Part shown: in pieces, positions 1-7,536 of the stretch | Numbering within the stretch: position 1 is the stretch's first letter | Layout of the letters: each line of letters begins with the position of its first letter | DNA from: Chelatococcus reniformis | GTDB taxonomy: Bacteria; Pseudomonadota; Alphaproteobacteria; Rhizobiales; Beijerinckiaceae | NCBI RefSeq assembly: GCF_014640075.1 | Contig: NZ_BMGG01000003.1 | Location: forward strand, 601,308 to 665,307 | Length of the DNA: 64,000 bases | Direction: 5' to 3' | Notes under the pieces: generated by a model | Seen by the model: the letters and a program-made list of their open reading frames with translations, nothing else | Database searches by the model: none | Told to the model about the DNA's origin: nothing | Translations under genes and position numbers: made by a program

Positions 1-2
1 CC

Positions 3-2816
3 GCCCAGGCGGTCGAGGCGGTGCGAGTGTCGCTCGACCAGCCGGCGCTCGATCTCACCAACGTGGTCGAGCACTATCGCTCCGAGGCGGATGTCATCCA
101 GATCTCGACCGCCCCGGGTCCCGACGGCATCGTTCGGCGCATTGCCGTCAAGGCACGCGAAACCGGAACACGGCCGGACTGGATCGTATTCGCCCTGTCC
201 AATCCGAGTGACGAGCAGATCGACCGCCTACTGGTCGCCCCGCACTACAAGCTCACCGGCTCGGGCGTGGTCTGGCCCGACCTGGGCGCCTCACGCATCG
301 CAGCCATCACCGCAAGCCAGGGCATCAAGCCCGAGCGCGACGACAGCGCCGACGCGGACGTGTTCACCATCACGCTCGACCCCGGCACGACGGTGACCTT
401 CATCGCCGAGCTCAGCACCCCCCAGTTGCCGCAGCTCTCACTGTGGGAGCCGGACGCCTACAAGCAGAAGGTCAACGGCCTCACCCTCTATAAGGGCATC
501 ATCATCGGCATCTCCGGGCTGCTGGCGCTGTTCCTGACCATCGTCTTCGTGGTCAAGGGCGCAGTCATCTTCCCTGCGGCCGCGGCGCTGGCGTGGGCCG
601 TGCTGGCCTACACATGCATCGATTTCGGCTTCATCCAGCGCATCTTCCCGATCACCGCGGGCGCGGACCGCCTGTATCGGGCCGGCGCCGAGACGGTGCT
701 GGCAGCGACGCTGCTGGTGTTTCTGTTCGCTTACCTCAATTTGAACCGCTGGCACGTGCGTTACAGTCATGTCACCGCCGCGTGGCTGATCTTTCTGGGT
801 GCGCTGGTCGGGCTCGCCGTCATCGATCCGCCGGTCGCGGCGGGGGTGGCACGCATCTCCATCGCCGCAGTCGCCGCGATCGGCTTTGCTCTCGTCGTCC
901 ACCTGGCCAGCCGCGGCTACGACCGCGCCGTCATGCTGATTCCCACCTGGACGCTGTTGCTCGTCTGGGTGGCGGCCGCCTCGCTCGCCGTCACCGGCGA
1001 GCTCAGCCGCGACCTTGTCCCCCCGGCCCTGATCGGCGGCCTAGTGCTCATCGTCATGCTGATCGGCTTCACCGTCATGCAGCATGCCTTCGCCGGCGGC
1101 GCCCTGGCGCAGGGGCTGGTCAGTGACACGGAGCGGCGTGCCCTCGCGCTCGCCGGCTCGGGCGACATCGTCTTCGACTGGGACGTGCTGACCGACCGGA
1201 TCTCGGTGAGCCCCGAACTCGAACAGCAGCTTGGCCTGAAGCGCGATACGCTCGAAGGCAGCGCGGCCGACTGGCTGGACCTGCTGCACCCGCTCGACCG
1301 GGACCGCTACCGCACCACGCTCGATGCGGTGCTCGAGCAGCGCCGCGGCCGCATATCCATGGACTTTCGGCTCAGGGCCGCGCGCGGCCACTATCTCTGG
1401 TACCAGCTCAAGGCGCGGCCCGTCGTCGGCAGCGACAACGAAGTGATCCGCGTCGTCGGCACGCTCTCCGACATCAATGAGAGCAAGGTCTTCGAAGAGC
1501 GGCTGCTGCAGGATTCGATCTACGACAAGCTGACGGGACTGCCCAATCGCCAGCTCTACCTCGACCGGCTGGACTCGGCTCTCGTGCTGGCGCGCCGTGA
1601 TGAATCGGTGCGTCCGACGGTCTTGGTCATCGACATCGACCGCTTCCGCACCATCAACGAGGACGCGGGACCCGCGGCAGGCGATTCCGTGCTGCAGATG
1701 GTCGCGAGGCGCCTGGCTCGGCTGGTGAGGCCGCAGGACACGCTGGCACGCCTTGGAAGCGACGAGATGGCCGTGATTCTGTTCTCGGAGGTGGAGCCTG
1801 ACCAGATCACCGCCTTCGCCGAGCGCGCCCGCGAGGTGCTGAGCACGCCAATCCCGCTCGGCGAGCACGAAGCGGTGCTGACCGGCTCGATCGGCATCGC
1901 GCTCTATGACCCGACCATGAAGGCCGGCGCGGAGGAGTTGCTCGGCAACGCCGAGATCGCCTTGGCCTACGCCAAACGGCAGGGTGGCAACCAGATCGAG
2001 GCGTTCCGCCCGATGATGCGGGGTTTGCGGACCGAGCCGCTGACGCTCGGGTCCGATCTCGGCAAGGCGCTTGACCGAGGCGAGATCAAGGTGTTCTTCC
2101 AGCCGATCGTGCGCCTCGAGGATCGCACCGTTGCCGGCTTCGAGACGGTGCTGCGTTGGGATCATCCGCGTCAGGGCCGCCTCGGCCTTTCCGAATTCCG
2201 CGACATCGCCATCGACAATGGGCTGCTCGGCGACCTCTTCGCCTTTGCGGTGGAGCGCACGGCACGGGAACTCGCCGCCTGGCAGGACGTGCTCGACGTC
2301 GAACCCCCGATGTTCGCCAGCGTCGGCCTGCCGAGCAGCCGGCTGTTGCGGCCGGAGACCCTCAATCCGATGCGCGCCGTGCTGGAGCGCTCCGGGGTGC
2401 TGCCGGGCTCGCTGCGCCTCGACATCCCCGAGCGGCTCTTGACTGAACATCCCGAGTTCGCCGTGCGCATGCTCCAACGCGTCCGTGACGCGGGGGCCGG
2501 CGTCTCGCTGACCCAATTCGGCGTCGGCCAGTCGCCGTTGACCTACCTGCAGCGCTTCGAGTTCGACATGGTGAAGATCGATCCCTCGATCGTCCGTCAC
2601 AAGGGCTCGGCGGCGCGCACAGCGATCCTGCGGTCGATCATCGCGCTGGCCCACGACCTGGGCGTCGAGGTGGGTGCCGATGGCGCCGAGGACGAGTCGG
2701 ATTCGGTCGAGCTGTCGCAGCTCGGCTGCGACTATGCCCAGGGACAGGCCTTTGGCGACGCCATGAGCGCCTACGACGCTCGGCGCCTCGTGGGCTCGGC
2801 GCCCGAGGCGGCATAG
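3..2816 (+). CDS. Membrane GGDEF/EAL-type signalling protein, degenerate motifs (5' end outside window)
   Basis: The frame is open to the left edge, so the true start probably lies upstream; a GTG at 21 is the first start seen, and residues are numbered from it (931 aa). An N-terminal non-membrane part is followed by about seven hydrophobic helices (about 155-360, 7TM-DISM-like), a PAS domain (about 375-490), a GGDEF domain (about 505-660) and an EAL domain (about 685-920). Both catalytic signatures are altered. The GGDEF motif reads GSDEM (579-583) and the EAL motif reads ETVLRW (708-713). The usual DDFG is TQFG, although KID (852-854) is kept. By family knowledge these would make or break cyclic-di-GMP; the changes suggest it is instead a nucleotide-sensing or scaffold protein. 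A short intergenic gap and a repeat follow. Confidence 0.85.
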   Translation, partial: AQAVEAVRVSLDQPALDLTNVVEHYRSEADVIQISTAPGPDGIVRRIAVKARETGTRPDWIVFALSNPSDEQIDRLLVAPHYKLTGSGVVWPDLGASRIAAITASQGIKPERDDSADADVFTITLDPGTTVTFIAELSTPQLPQLSLWEPDAYKQKVNGLTLYKGIIIGISGLLALFLTIVFVVKGAVIFPAAAALAWAVLAYTCIDFGFIQRIFPITAGADRLYRAGAETVLAATLLVFLFAYLNLNRWHVRYSHVTAAWLIFLGALVGLAVIDPPVAAGVARISIAAVAAIGFALVVHLASRGYDRAVMLIPTWTLLLVWVAAASLAVTGELSRDLVPPALIGGLVLIVMLIGFTVMQHAFAGGALAQGLVSDTERRALALAGSGDIVFDWDVLTDRISVSPELEQQLGLKRDTLEGSAADWLDLLHPLDRDRYRTTLDAVLEQRRGRISMDFRLRAARGHYLWYQLKARPVVGSDNEVIRVVGTLSDINESKVFEERLLQDSIYDKLTGLPNRQLYLDRLDSALVLARRDESVRPTVLVIDIDRFRTINEDAGPAAGDSVLQMVARRLARLVRPQDTLARLGSDEMAVILFSEVEPDQITAFAERAREVLSTPIPLGEHEAVLTGSIGIALYDPTMKAGAEELLGNAEIALAYAKRQGGNQIEAFRPMMRGLRTEPLTLGSDLGKALDRGEIKVFFQPIVRLEDRTVAGFETVLRWDHPRQGRLGLSEFRDIAIDNGLLGDLFAFAVERTARELAAWQDVLDVEPPMFASVGLPSSRLLRPETLNPMRAVLERSGVLPGSLRLDIPERLLTEHPEFAVRMLQRVRDAGAGVSLTQFGVGQSPLTYLQRFEFDMVKIDPSIVRHKGSAARTAILRSIIALAHDLGVEVGADGAEDESDSVELSQLGCDYAQGQAFGDAMSAYDARRLVGSAPEAA

Positions 2817-2826
2817 CGTCCGGCTG

Positions 2827-2929
2827 GAGCGTTTTCGAGCGAAGTGGACGCCGGTTCGCGTGAAGAAAACGCGGTGAAACAAATAGATAGAGCATTTCCG
2901 CGATTCGAAGAAACACGGAAATGCTCTAG
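2827..2929 (+). repeat. Dispersed two-hairpin repeat, copy A
   Basis: One of five near-identical intergenic copies in the window (A-E). The left half can fold through GCGTTTT/AAAACGC with an inner GCGAA/TTCGC pairing. The right half is a hairpin with arms close to AGAGCATTTC/GAAATGCTCT. The copy ends in CTAG. This copy has a few differences from the others, such as GCGGTGAAAC in the centre and ACACGG near the right end. It lies just downstream of the GGDEF/EAL gene. Confidence 0.85.
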
Positions 2930-2976
2930 ATCGACGAATGGCCGTAGCAGTTGAGGCCATGCCGCGGTTGCGCTGA

Positions 2977-3075
2977 GCGGGATGATTTTCCTTGAATCAT
3001 CATCCTGCTCTAAGTCTTTGTTTTGAGCATGATCTTGTCCAAAGGCCGGTGTCCACTTTTTGGGATCCGGCTCTG
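2977..3075 (+). repeat. Second dispersed repeat family, copy 1 (GAGCATGATC type)
   Basis: The segment contains GGGATGATT and AATCATCATCC as a first inverted repeat, then GAGCATGATC, TCCAAAGGCCGGT and TCCACTTTTTGGGATC. The same order of elements recurs at 24986-25076. It resembles the widespread short structured intergenic repeats of Rhizobiales. It sits between two genes and reaches to the stop codon of the yqgE-like gene. Confidence 0.65.
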
Positions 3076-3082
3076 GACAGGC

Positions 3083-3706
3083 TCAAGCGTGGCCGGTCTG
3101 GCCGGACAGCATGATCGGGTCGATGCCGATCAGCCGCATCGCCCGATCGTACTTGGTATCGGCGGCCGCATCGAAGATCAGGCTCGGCTCAGCCGGACAA
3201 TGGAGCCAGCCGTTGGACTGAATCTCGCTCTCGAGCTGGCCTGCGCCCCAGCCGGCGTAGCCGAGTGCCAGGATGGCGCTCTCCGGCCCCTCGCCCCGGG
3301 CAATCGCCTTGAGAATATCCACCGTCGCCGTCAGGCAGACGCCGTCATCGATCGGCAGCGTCGAATTGTCGATGAAGAAGTCCGGCGTGTGCAGCACGAA
3401 GCCGCGCCCGGTGTCGACCGGGCCTCCGCGCAACACCTTGACTCGCTCGGCGCGCTGAGGAAGGCGGATCGCCGTCTCGGCCCCTATGATGTCGAGCTGC
3501 ACCAAGAGGTCGGGCAGGTTGAGATCGGCGGCCGGCTTGTTGACGATGATGCCCATCGCACCCTCGTCGGAATGGGCGCAGAGGTAAATCACCGCCCGCG
3601 AGAAGCGCTCGTCCTCCATGGTCGGCATCGCGACGAGCAGTTGGCCGTCGAGATACCCCTTGGTGTCCGAGCCGAGGGTGACGCGCGGGATCCTCATAGC
3701 CTTCAT
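3083..3706 (-). CDS. yqgE: YqgE/AlgH family protein (UPF0301)
   Basis: This 207-residue protein has the full length of the UPF0301 family. The N-terminal region reads [23 protein letters not shown] and continues into [15 protein letters not shown], which are the family hallmarks; a [13 protein letters not shown] stretch follows. The family is a cytoplasmic alpha/beta protein of unproven biochemical role, named for a regulatory effect on alginate genes in Pseudomonas. ATG at 3706 is used; an ATG at 3697 has AAGG three bases upstream and is a possible alternative. The gene is divergent from the peroxiredoxin gene, with 190 bp between them. Confidence 0.88.
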   Translation of the reverse strand: MKAMRIPRVTLGSDTKGYLDGQLLVAMPTMEDERFSRAVIYLCAHSDEGAMGIIVNKPAADLNLPDLLVQLDIIGAETAIRLPQRAERVKVLRGGPVDTGRGFVLHTPDFFIDNSTLPIDDGVCLTATVDILKAIARGEGPESAILALGYAGWGAGQLESEIQSNGWLHCPAEPSLIFDAAADTKYDRAMRLIGIDPIMLSGQTGHA

Positions 3707-3896
3707 GCTAAGACGAGCGGACTCTTTTTCCTATACCCAAAAAGCGCGATGGCCGGCCCAGGGCCCCACGGGCCGGCCTCGCGGGTGCATCCGCGGCCAT
3801 CGCCGTGACAAACAGCGCGACACGCTCTAAGCACGGTGGCGTGCGGCAAGCCTGCCCGCGCGCGCCTGCGCGCCATGGCTTTTTCAGGAGCTCATG

Positions 3897-4382
3897 ATGA
3901 CGATTAAGGTCGGCGATCATCTTCCCCAGGCGACATTCCGGGTCATGACAGCGGAAGGGCCTGCCGCCAAGACCACCGACGACATCTTCGCCGGCAGGAA
4001 GGTGGTGCTCTTCGCAGTGCCCGGCGCCTTCACCCCCACGTGCCATCGCAACCACCTGCCCGGCTTCGTCACCCAGGCCGATGCGATCAAGGCCAAGGGC
4101 GTGGACGCGGTCTACGTGACGGCGGTCAACGACGTCTTCGTTATGGACGCCTGGCTCAAGGCCTCGGGCGCCGAAGGCAAGGTCGAGTTCCTCGCCGACG
4201 GCAACGGAGACTTCGCCAAGGCGACCGGCTTGGTGATGGACGGTTCGGGCTTCGGCCTCGGCACCCGTTCGCAGCGTTACGCCATGGTCGTCAGCGATGG
4301 CACGGTCGAGGCACTGAACCTCGAAGAGGCGCCCGGCAAGGCCGACCTCTCCTCCGCCGAGAACCTGCTCAAGAGCCTTTGA
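3897..4382 (+). CDS. Peroxiredoxin, Prx5/hybrid-type thiol peroxidase
   Basis: A 161-residue cytosolic peroxiredoxin that reduces hydrogen peroxide and organic hydroperoxides with a thiol donor. The motif PGAFTPTCH carries the peroxidatic cysteine (C49), and the length and the later segments GNGDFAKATGL and GTRSQRYAMVV are typical of the Prx5 subfamily. Two ATG codons stand in tandem (3894 and 3897); AGGAG at 3886-3890 is three bases from the first and six from the second, so the second is preferred. It stands alone, with a repeat and an insertion sequence downstream. No obvious regulator site is seen. Confidence 0.92.
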   Translation: MTIKVGDHLPQATFRVMTAEGPAAKTTDDIFAGRKVVLFAVPGAFTPTCHRNHLPGFVTQADAIKAKGVDAVYVTAVNDVFVMDAWLKASGAEGKVEFLADGNGDFAKATGLVMDGSGFGLGTRSQRYAMVVSDGTVEALNLEEAPGKADLSSAENLLKSL

Positions 4383-4427
4383 GATCTCGGGGCGTGTCCC
4401 CCTCGGGGACGGGCCCCGTCCGGCTAG

Positions 4428-4529
4428 GAGCGCTTTCGAGCGAAGTGGACGCGGTTCGCTTGAAGAAAACGCGACAAATCAAACAGAGAGAGCATTTCGG
4501 CGATTCGAAGAAACGCGGAAATGCTCTAG
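4428..4529 (+). repeat. Dispersed two-hairpin repeat, copy B (target of the insertion sequence)
   Basis: Second copy of the repeat described at 2827. Its right arm ends in ATGCTCTAG; the final CTAG (4526-4529) is the left target duplication of the insertion sequence that begins at 4530. Small differences include GCGCTTTC at the left end and a one-base deletion in ACGCGGTTCGC. Confidence 0.85.
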
Positions 4530-4546
4530 GAGCGTGTCTGGATAAT
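4530..4546 (+). repeat. Left terminal inverted repeat of the IS
   Basis: Reads gagcgtgtctggataat and is the exact reverse complement of 5968-5984. Complementarity then breaks for one base and resumes for three (GTC). Confidence 0.93.
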
Positions 4547-4585
4547 CGTCTCGACGGCTGGGTGGAATTTTGATTCAGTCTAGGC

Positions 4586-5920
4586 ATGAGCAAGACGTTT
4601 CGCGCGTGGGACGTGGACCAAAGCTGGCTGCTGCCGGCGTCGGTGCACGATTTTGTTCCGGCTGGTCATCTGGCGCATTTCGTGCGGGAGACGGTACGTG
4701 AAGGGCTCGATCTGTCGGCGATCCTCGGGAGCTATGAGGTAGATCGCGGCAAGCCGCCGTATCACCCGGGGATGATGGTGGCGCTGCTGCTGTATGGCTA
4801 TAGCCGCGGGATCTACTCCTCGCGCCGGCTTTCGCAGGCGTGCGAGGAGCGGGTAGACGTGATGGCGGTGACCGGGCTGAACAAGCCGGACTTTCGCACC
4901 ATCGCCGAGTTCCGGCGGCGGCATCTTGCGGCGCTGTCGGAGCTTTTCGTGCAGGTTCTGAGGCTGTGCCAGTCCGCCGGTCTGGTGAAGCTGGGGCACG
5001 TGGCGGTCGATGGGACCAAGCTGAAGGCCAACGCCAGCCGGCACAAGGCGATGAGCTATGGGCGCATGAAGACGACCGAAGCGAAGCTGGCGGCGGAGGT
5101 GGACGCCTGGCTGAAGGCGGCCGAGGATGCGGACCGGGCCGAGGACGCCGAGCACGGGGCGGACCTGCGCGGCGATGAGACGCCCGACTGGATGGCCGAC
5201 AAGCAGCAGCGGCTGGCGCGGATCCGCCGGGCCAAGGCCGAGCTGGAGGCGGAGGCCAAGATCGATCCGTCCGATCTCGACCCGGACGGCCCAGGCCCTT
5301 CCTCGGGCATGCAGGAGCGCGGCCGGCGTAAGCAGGCCAAGGACGGCGGGCCGCCGGACAAGGCCCAGCGCAACTTCACCGACTGCGACAGCCGCATACA
5401 GCCCACCCGGGACGGCTTCATCGCCGGCTTCAACGGCCAGATCGCGGTCGATCAGGCGCACCAGATCATCGTCGCCCAGCGCCTGGCGACCAACCCGGCC
5501 GATTACGGCGCCCTGATCCCGCTGGTCGACCAGGCCGAGGCCAATCTCGGACGCAAGCTGAAAGAGGTCTCCGGCGACGCGGGCTTTGCGACCGAAGCCA
5601 ATCTGGCCGCCATGGCCGAACGCAAGGTCAGGGCCTATTTGGCGCCCGGCCGTAGCAAGCACGGCCAGGACCACGCCGCCGGCGACCGGAGCTTCAAGGA
5701 CAAGCCCCGGATGACGGCCATGGCCCAAAGCCTGAAGCGCGCCGGACGGCGCTCGCGCTATCGCCTCAGAAAGCAGGTCGTCGAACCCGTCTTCGGCCAG
5801 ATCAAGCAGGCCAGAGGCTTCCGACAGTTCCTGCTCAGAGGCCTCGCCAAGGTCAGAGGCGAATGGGCGCTGATCTGCACCGCCCACAATCTCCTGAAGC
5901 TGGCGGCAGCGGCAGCCTGA
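4586..5920 (+). CDS. Transposase, IS1182 family
   Basis: The 444-residue protein has the N-terminal helical region of IS1182/IS5-like transposases (PYHPGMMVALLLYGYSRG, then TGLNKPDFRTIAEFRRRH) and a DDE nuclease core. The likely catalytic residues are D142 (VAVDGTKLKANAS), D331 (VSGDAGF) and E400 (VVEPVFGQIKQARGF). A charged, coiled-coil-like insertion lies at about 160-260. The reading frame is intact from the ATG to the TGA and fills almost all of the element, so it is probably active. It catalyses DNA cleavage and strand transfer at the terminal repeats. A long reverse-strand open frame across it is a GC-rich shadow. Confidence 0.93.
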   Translation: MSKTFRAWDVDQSWLLPASVHDFVPAGHLAHFVRETVREGLDLSAILGSYEVDRGKPPYHPGMMVALLLYGYSRGIYSSRRLSQACEERVDVMAVTGLNKPDFRTIAEFRRRHLAALSELFVQVLRLCQSAGLVKLGHVAVDGTKLKANASRHKAMSYGRMKTTEAKLAAEVDAWLKAAEDADRAEDAEHGADLRGDETPDWMADKQQRLARIRRAKAELEAEAKIDPSDLDPDGPGPSSGMQERGRRKQAKDGGPPDKAQRNFTDCDSRIQPTRDGFIAGFNGQIAVDQAHQIIVAQRLATNPADYGALIPLVDQAEANLGRKLKEVSGDAGFATEANLAAMAERKVRAYLAPGRSKHGQDHAAGDRSFKDKPRMTAMAQSLKRAGRRSRYRLRKQVVEPVFGQIKQARGFRQFLLRGLAKVRGEWALICTAHNLLKLAAAAA

Positions 5921-5967
5921 CCAAAGCCTGCCCCCTCCCAAGCAGATCAATCAGCGCGCAGCTGACA

Positions 5968-5984
5968 ATTATCCAGACACGCTC
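5968..5984 (-). repeat. Right terminal inverted repeat of the IS
   Basis: Reads attatccagacacgctc on the plus strand, a perfect partner of 4530-4546, followed at once by the CTAG duplication. Confidence 0.93.
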
Positions 5985-6033
5985 CTAGAGCGGGATACCG
6001 GGGAGAGTGCGCTCCAGGTCGAGAACTTCTCTC

Positions 6034-6117
6034 CGATCAGATGAGCCCATCTGATCGCATGCGCTAGGTACTCCCCTCCCCGCCCTCGTAGTCGATCAGA
6101 TCCAAATCATCTGATCG
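6034..6117. repeat. Two CGATCAGATG hairpins
   Basis: Two small inverted repeats stand side by side. CGATCAGATG (6034-6043) pairs with CATCTGATCG (6048-6057). CGATCAGAT (6093-6101) pairs with ATCTGATCG (6109-6117). They lie just after the stop codon of the rhodanese gene read on the minus strand, so they may act as its terminator. The same core recurs at 49188-49221 and 51930-51957, which makes it a second small dispersed hairpin family. Confidence 0.7.
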
Positions 6118-6125
6118 GGAACGTC

Positions 6126-6464
6126 CTACATGCCGGTGTCCACCGGCTCGCCGCTCGCCGCCCAGTCCAGGAAGCCGCCCCGGTAGTGCTCCCGGTACGG
6201 CAGGCCCGCGCCCCGCGCGTGCGCGATCGCGGTCTGCGAGCGATTGCCGGAGCGACAGGAGAACACCAGGCGCCGCCCCTGCGGGTCCGGCAACGCCGCC
6301 GGATCGAAGCTCGACAGCGGGAACAGCACCGAGCCCGGAATATGGCCGGCCTCCCATTCGTTCGGCTCGCGCACGTCGACGAGCAGGATGCTGCCATCGG
6401 CAAGGCCCCGCCTGATCTCCTCGCGCTCCAGATGGACGATCGGCGCGTCGGGTTGGTCGCTCAC
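6126..6464 (-). CDS. Rhodanese-like sulfurtransferase, single domain
   Basis: A single rhodanese domain of 112 residues. The motif VDVREPNEWEAGHIPGSV and the active-site loop CRSGNRS with cysteine 70 are intact, so persulfide transfer chemistry is likely. Start choice: a GTG at 6464 has AAGGAG six bases upstream, a better arrangement than the in-frame ATG at 6479, which would place that ribosome site inside the gene. It probably acts in the cytosol on an unknown thiol acceptor. It is isolated, with repeats on both sides, although the sulfur assimilation genes begin 1.1 kb away. Confidence 0.88.
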   Translation of the reverse strand: MSDQPDAPIVHLEREEIRRGLADGSILLVDVREPNEWEAGHIPGSVLFPLSSFDPAALPDPQGRRLVFSCRSGNRSQTAIAHARGAGLPYREHYRGGFLDWAASGEPVDTGM

Positions 6465-6559
6465 TGCCTGCTCCTTCATCTTTCGGATCACATCGGCTCG
6501 GCCACGGCATACCCCCCGCCGCTGCTTGAACTGCAAATAGCCATCCGGATTGGCCGCTT

Positions 6560-6665
6560 CTAGAGCGTTTTCGAGCGAAGTGGACGCCGGTTCGCGTGAA
6601 GAAAACGCGACAAATCAAACAGATAGAGCATTTCGGCGATTCGAAGAAACGCGGAAATGCACTAG
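6560..6665 (+). repeat. Dispersed two-hairpin repeat, copy C
   Basis: Third copy of the repeat described at 2827, bounded by CTAG at the left (6560-6563) and ACTAG at the right. It lies between the rhodanese and LysM genes. One base in the right arm is changed (ATGCACTAG in place of ATGCTCTAG). Confidence 0.85.
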
Positions 6666-6815
6666 GCACTCGACCGGCACGGCCAGGAATCTCTCGGCGG
6701 TGACCTTCCGATCGGCGGCCGGGCCGGCCGGTGCGTTGATTGCTGTCCACAAAAAGCGAATGCCGAAGGCCATTCGCCCTCGGCATCCGTGCGACCGATG
6801 GAACGTGGAAGGGCC

Positions 6816-7283
6816 TCAGGCCTGCGCGCCGGGGAGCGGCGGAATGCGCAGCACCCAGCCGGGCTGGATGAGATCCGGGTTCTTGACCGGCGGATTGTTG
6901 GCCTTGACGATCTCCGGATACTTGTCGCCGTGACCCTTGCCGTAGAATTCCTCGGCGATCTTCCAGAGCGTGTCGCCCTTCACCACGGTGTAGAACTTGG
7001 CCTCGGTACCAGCGGCGGCGACCGTCAGCTGATTGTCGACCGAAGCGACACCCTTGCTGTTGCCGAGCGTCAGCACGGTCTTCTCGGCTTCCTCCTGGGT
7101 GGCGACATTGCCCTTGATGGCCACCTTGTCGCCGTCGACGGTGATCTCGTGGTTGTCAGCGTTGAAACCGGCTTCCTTGAGGTGCTTCTTCAGCGCGTCC
7201 GGGGTCAAGGCCTCGGCCGCCTGGGCGTCAGTCGTGCCGAACAGCTTGGCACCCGCATCCTTGATAAAGCTGAACAGTCCCAT
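6816..7283 (-). CDS. kbp: BON-LysM domain protein, Kbp (YgaU)-like
   Basis: The 155-residue protein has a BON domain (about 25-90) and a C-terminal LysM domain (about 97-148, KFYTVVKGDTLWKIAEEFYG through NPDLIQPGWVLRIP). Length and order match E. coli Kbp/YgaU, a cytoplasmic potassium-binding protein of osmotic stress; no signal peptide is seen. By analogy it would bind potassium and act in osmoadaptation. The start ATG has a GGAGTGAG ribosome site. It is a single gene; the cysNC gene ends 250 bp upstream and reads the same way. No EcfG-type promoter is visible upstream of it. Confidence 0.9.
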   Translation of the reverse strand: MGLFSFIKDAGAKLFGTTDAQAAEALTPDALKKHLKEAGFNADNHEITVDGDKVAIKGNVATQEEAEKTVLTLGNSKGVASVDNQLTVAAAGTEAKFYTVVKGDTLWKIAEEFYGKGHGDKYPEIVKANNPPVKNPDLIQPGWVLRIPPLPGAQA

Positions 7284-7536
7284 AGCTCACTCCTCCGCCG
7301 TGGCGCATTCTACGACGCTAAATGTAGCGCACGCGCATGTGACATCCAGCTGACAAGCTGATCTCTACACTTAGCCACCAACGTACAGAAGCCGCAAGGT
7401 CAGGAGAACCCGACTGTTGCCTTGAACCGGCAAATATTTGACCATCCGGACGATCGACCGAGCGCGGCTTCCGCGCCCATATCGCTCCGCGTTCAGGGAC
7501 ACGATCGCCGCCCCGCGGCACGACAGGCCTTGCCCC

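Larger units (their letters stand above)
4530..5984 (+). mobile_element. Complete IS1182-family insertion sequence
   Basis: The element is 1455 bp long. It is bounded by perfect 17-bp terminal inverted repeats (4530-4546 and 5968-5984) and carries one intact transposase gene. A 4-bp direct duplication, CTAG, flanks it at 4526-4529 and 5985-5988. Palindromic CTAG target sites are known for IS1182-type elements. Removing the element and one CTAG restores the end of dispersed repeat copy B followed by AGCGGGATACC. Intact gene and perfect ends suggest recent insertion. Confidence 0.93.

Noticed and set aside
1041..2960. 639-codon open frame on the minus strand opposite the GGDEF/EAL gene
   Set aside because: Its composition is that of a GC-rich antisense shadow; no family features, and it lies fully under a well-supported gene.
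4580..5950. 456-codon minus-strand frame opposite the transposase
   Set aside because: Low-complexity, leucine- and glycine-rich translation without motifs. The plus-strand transposase with catalytic residues explains the DNA.
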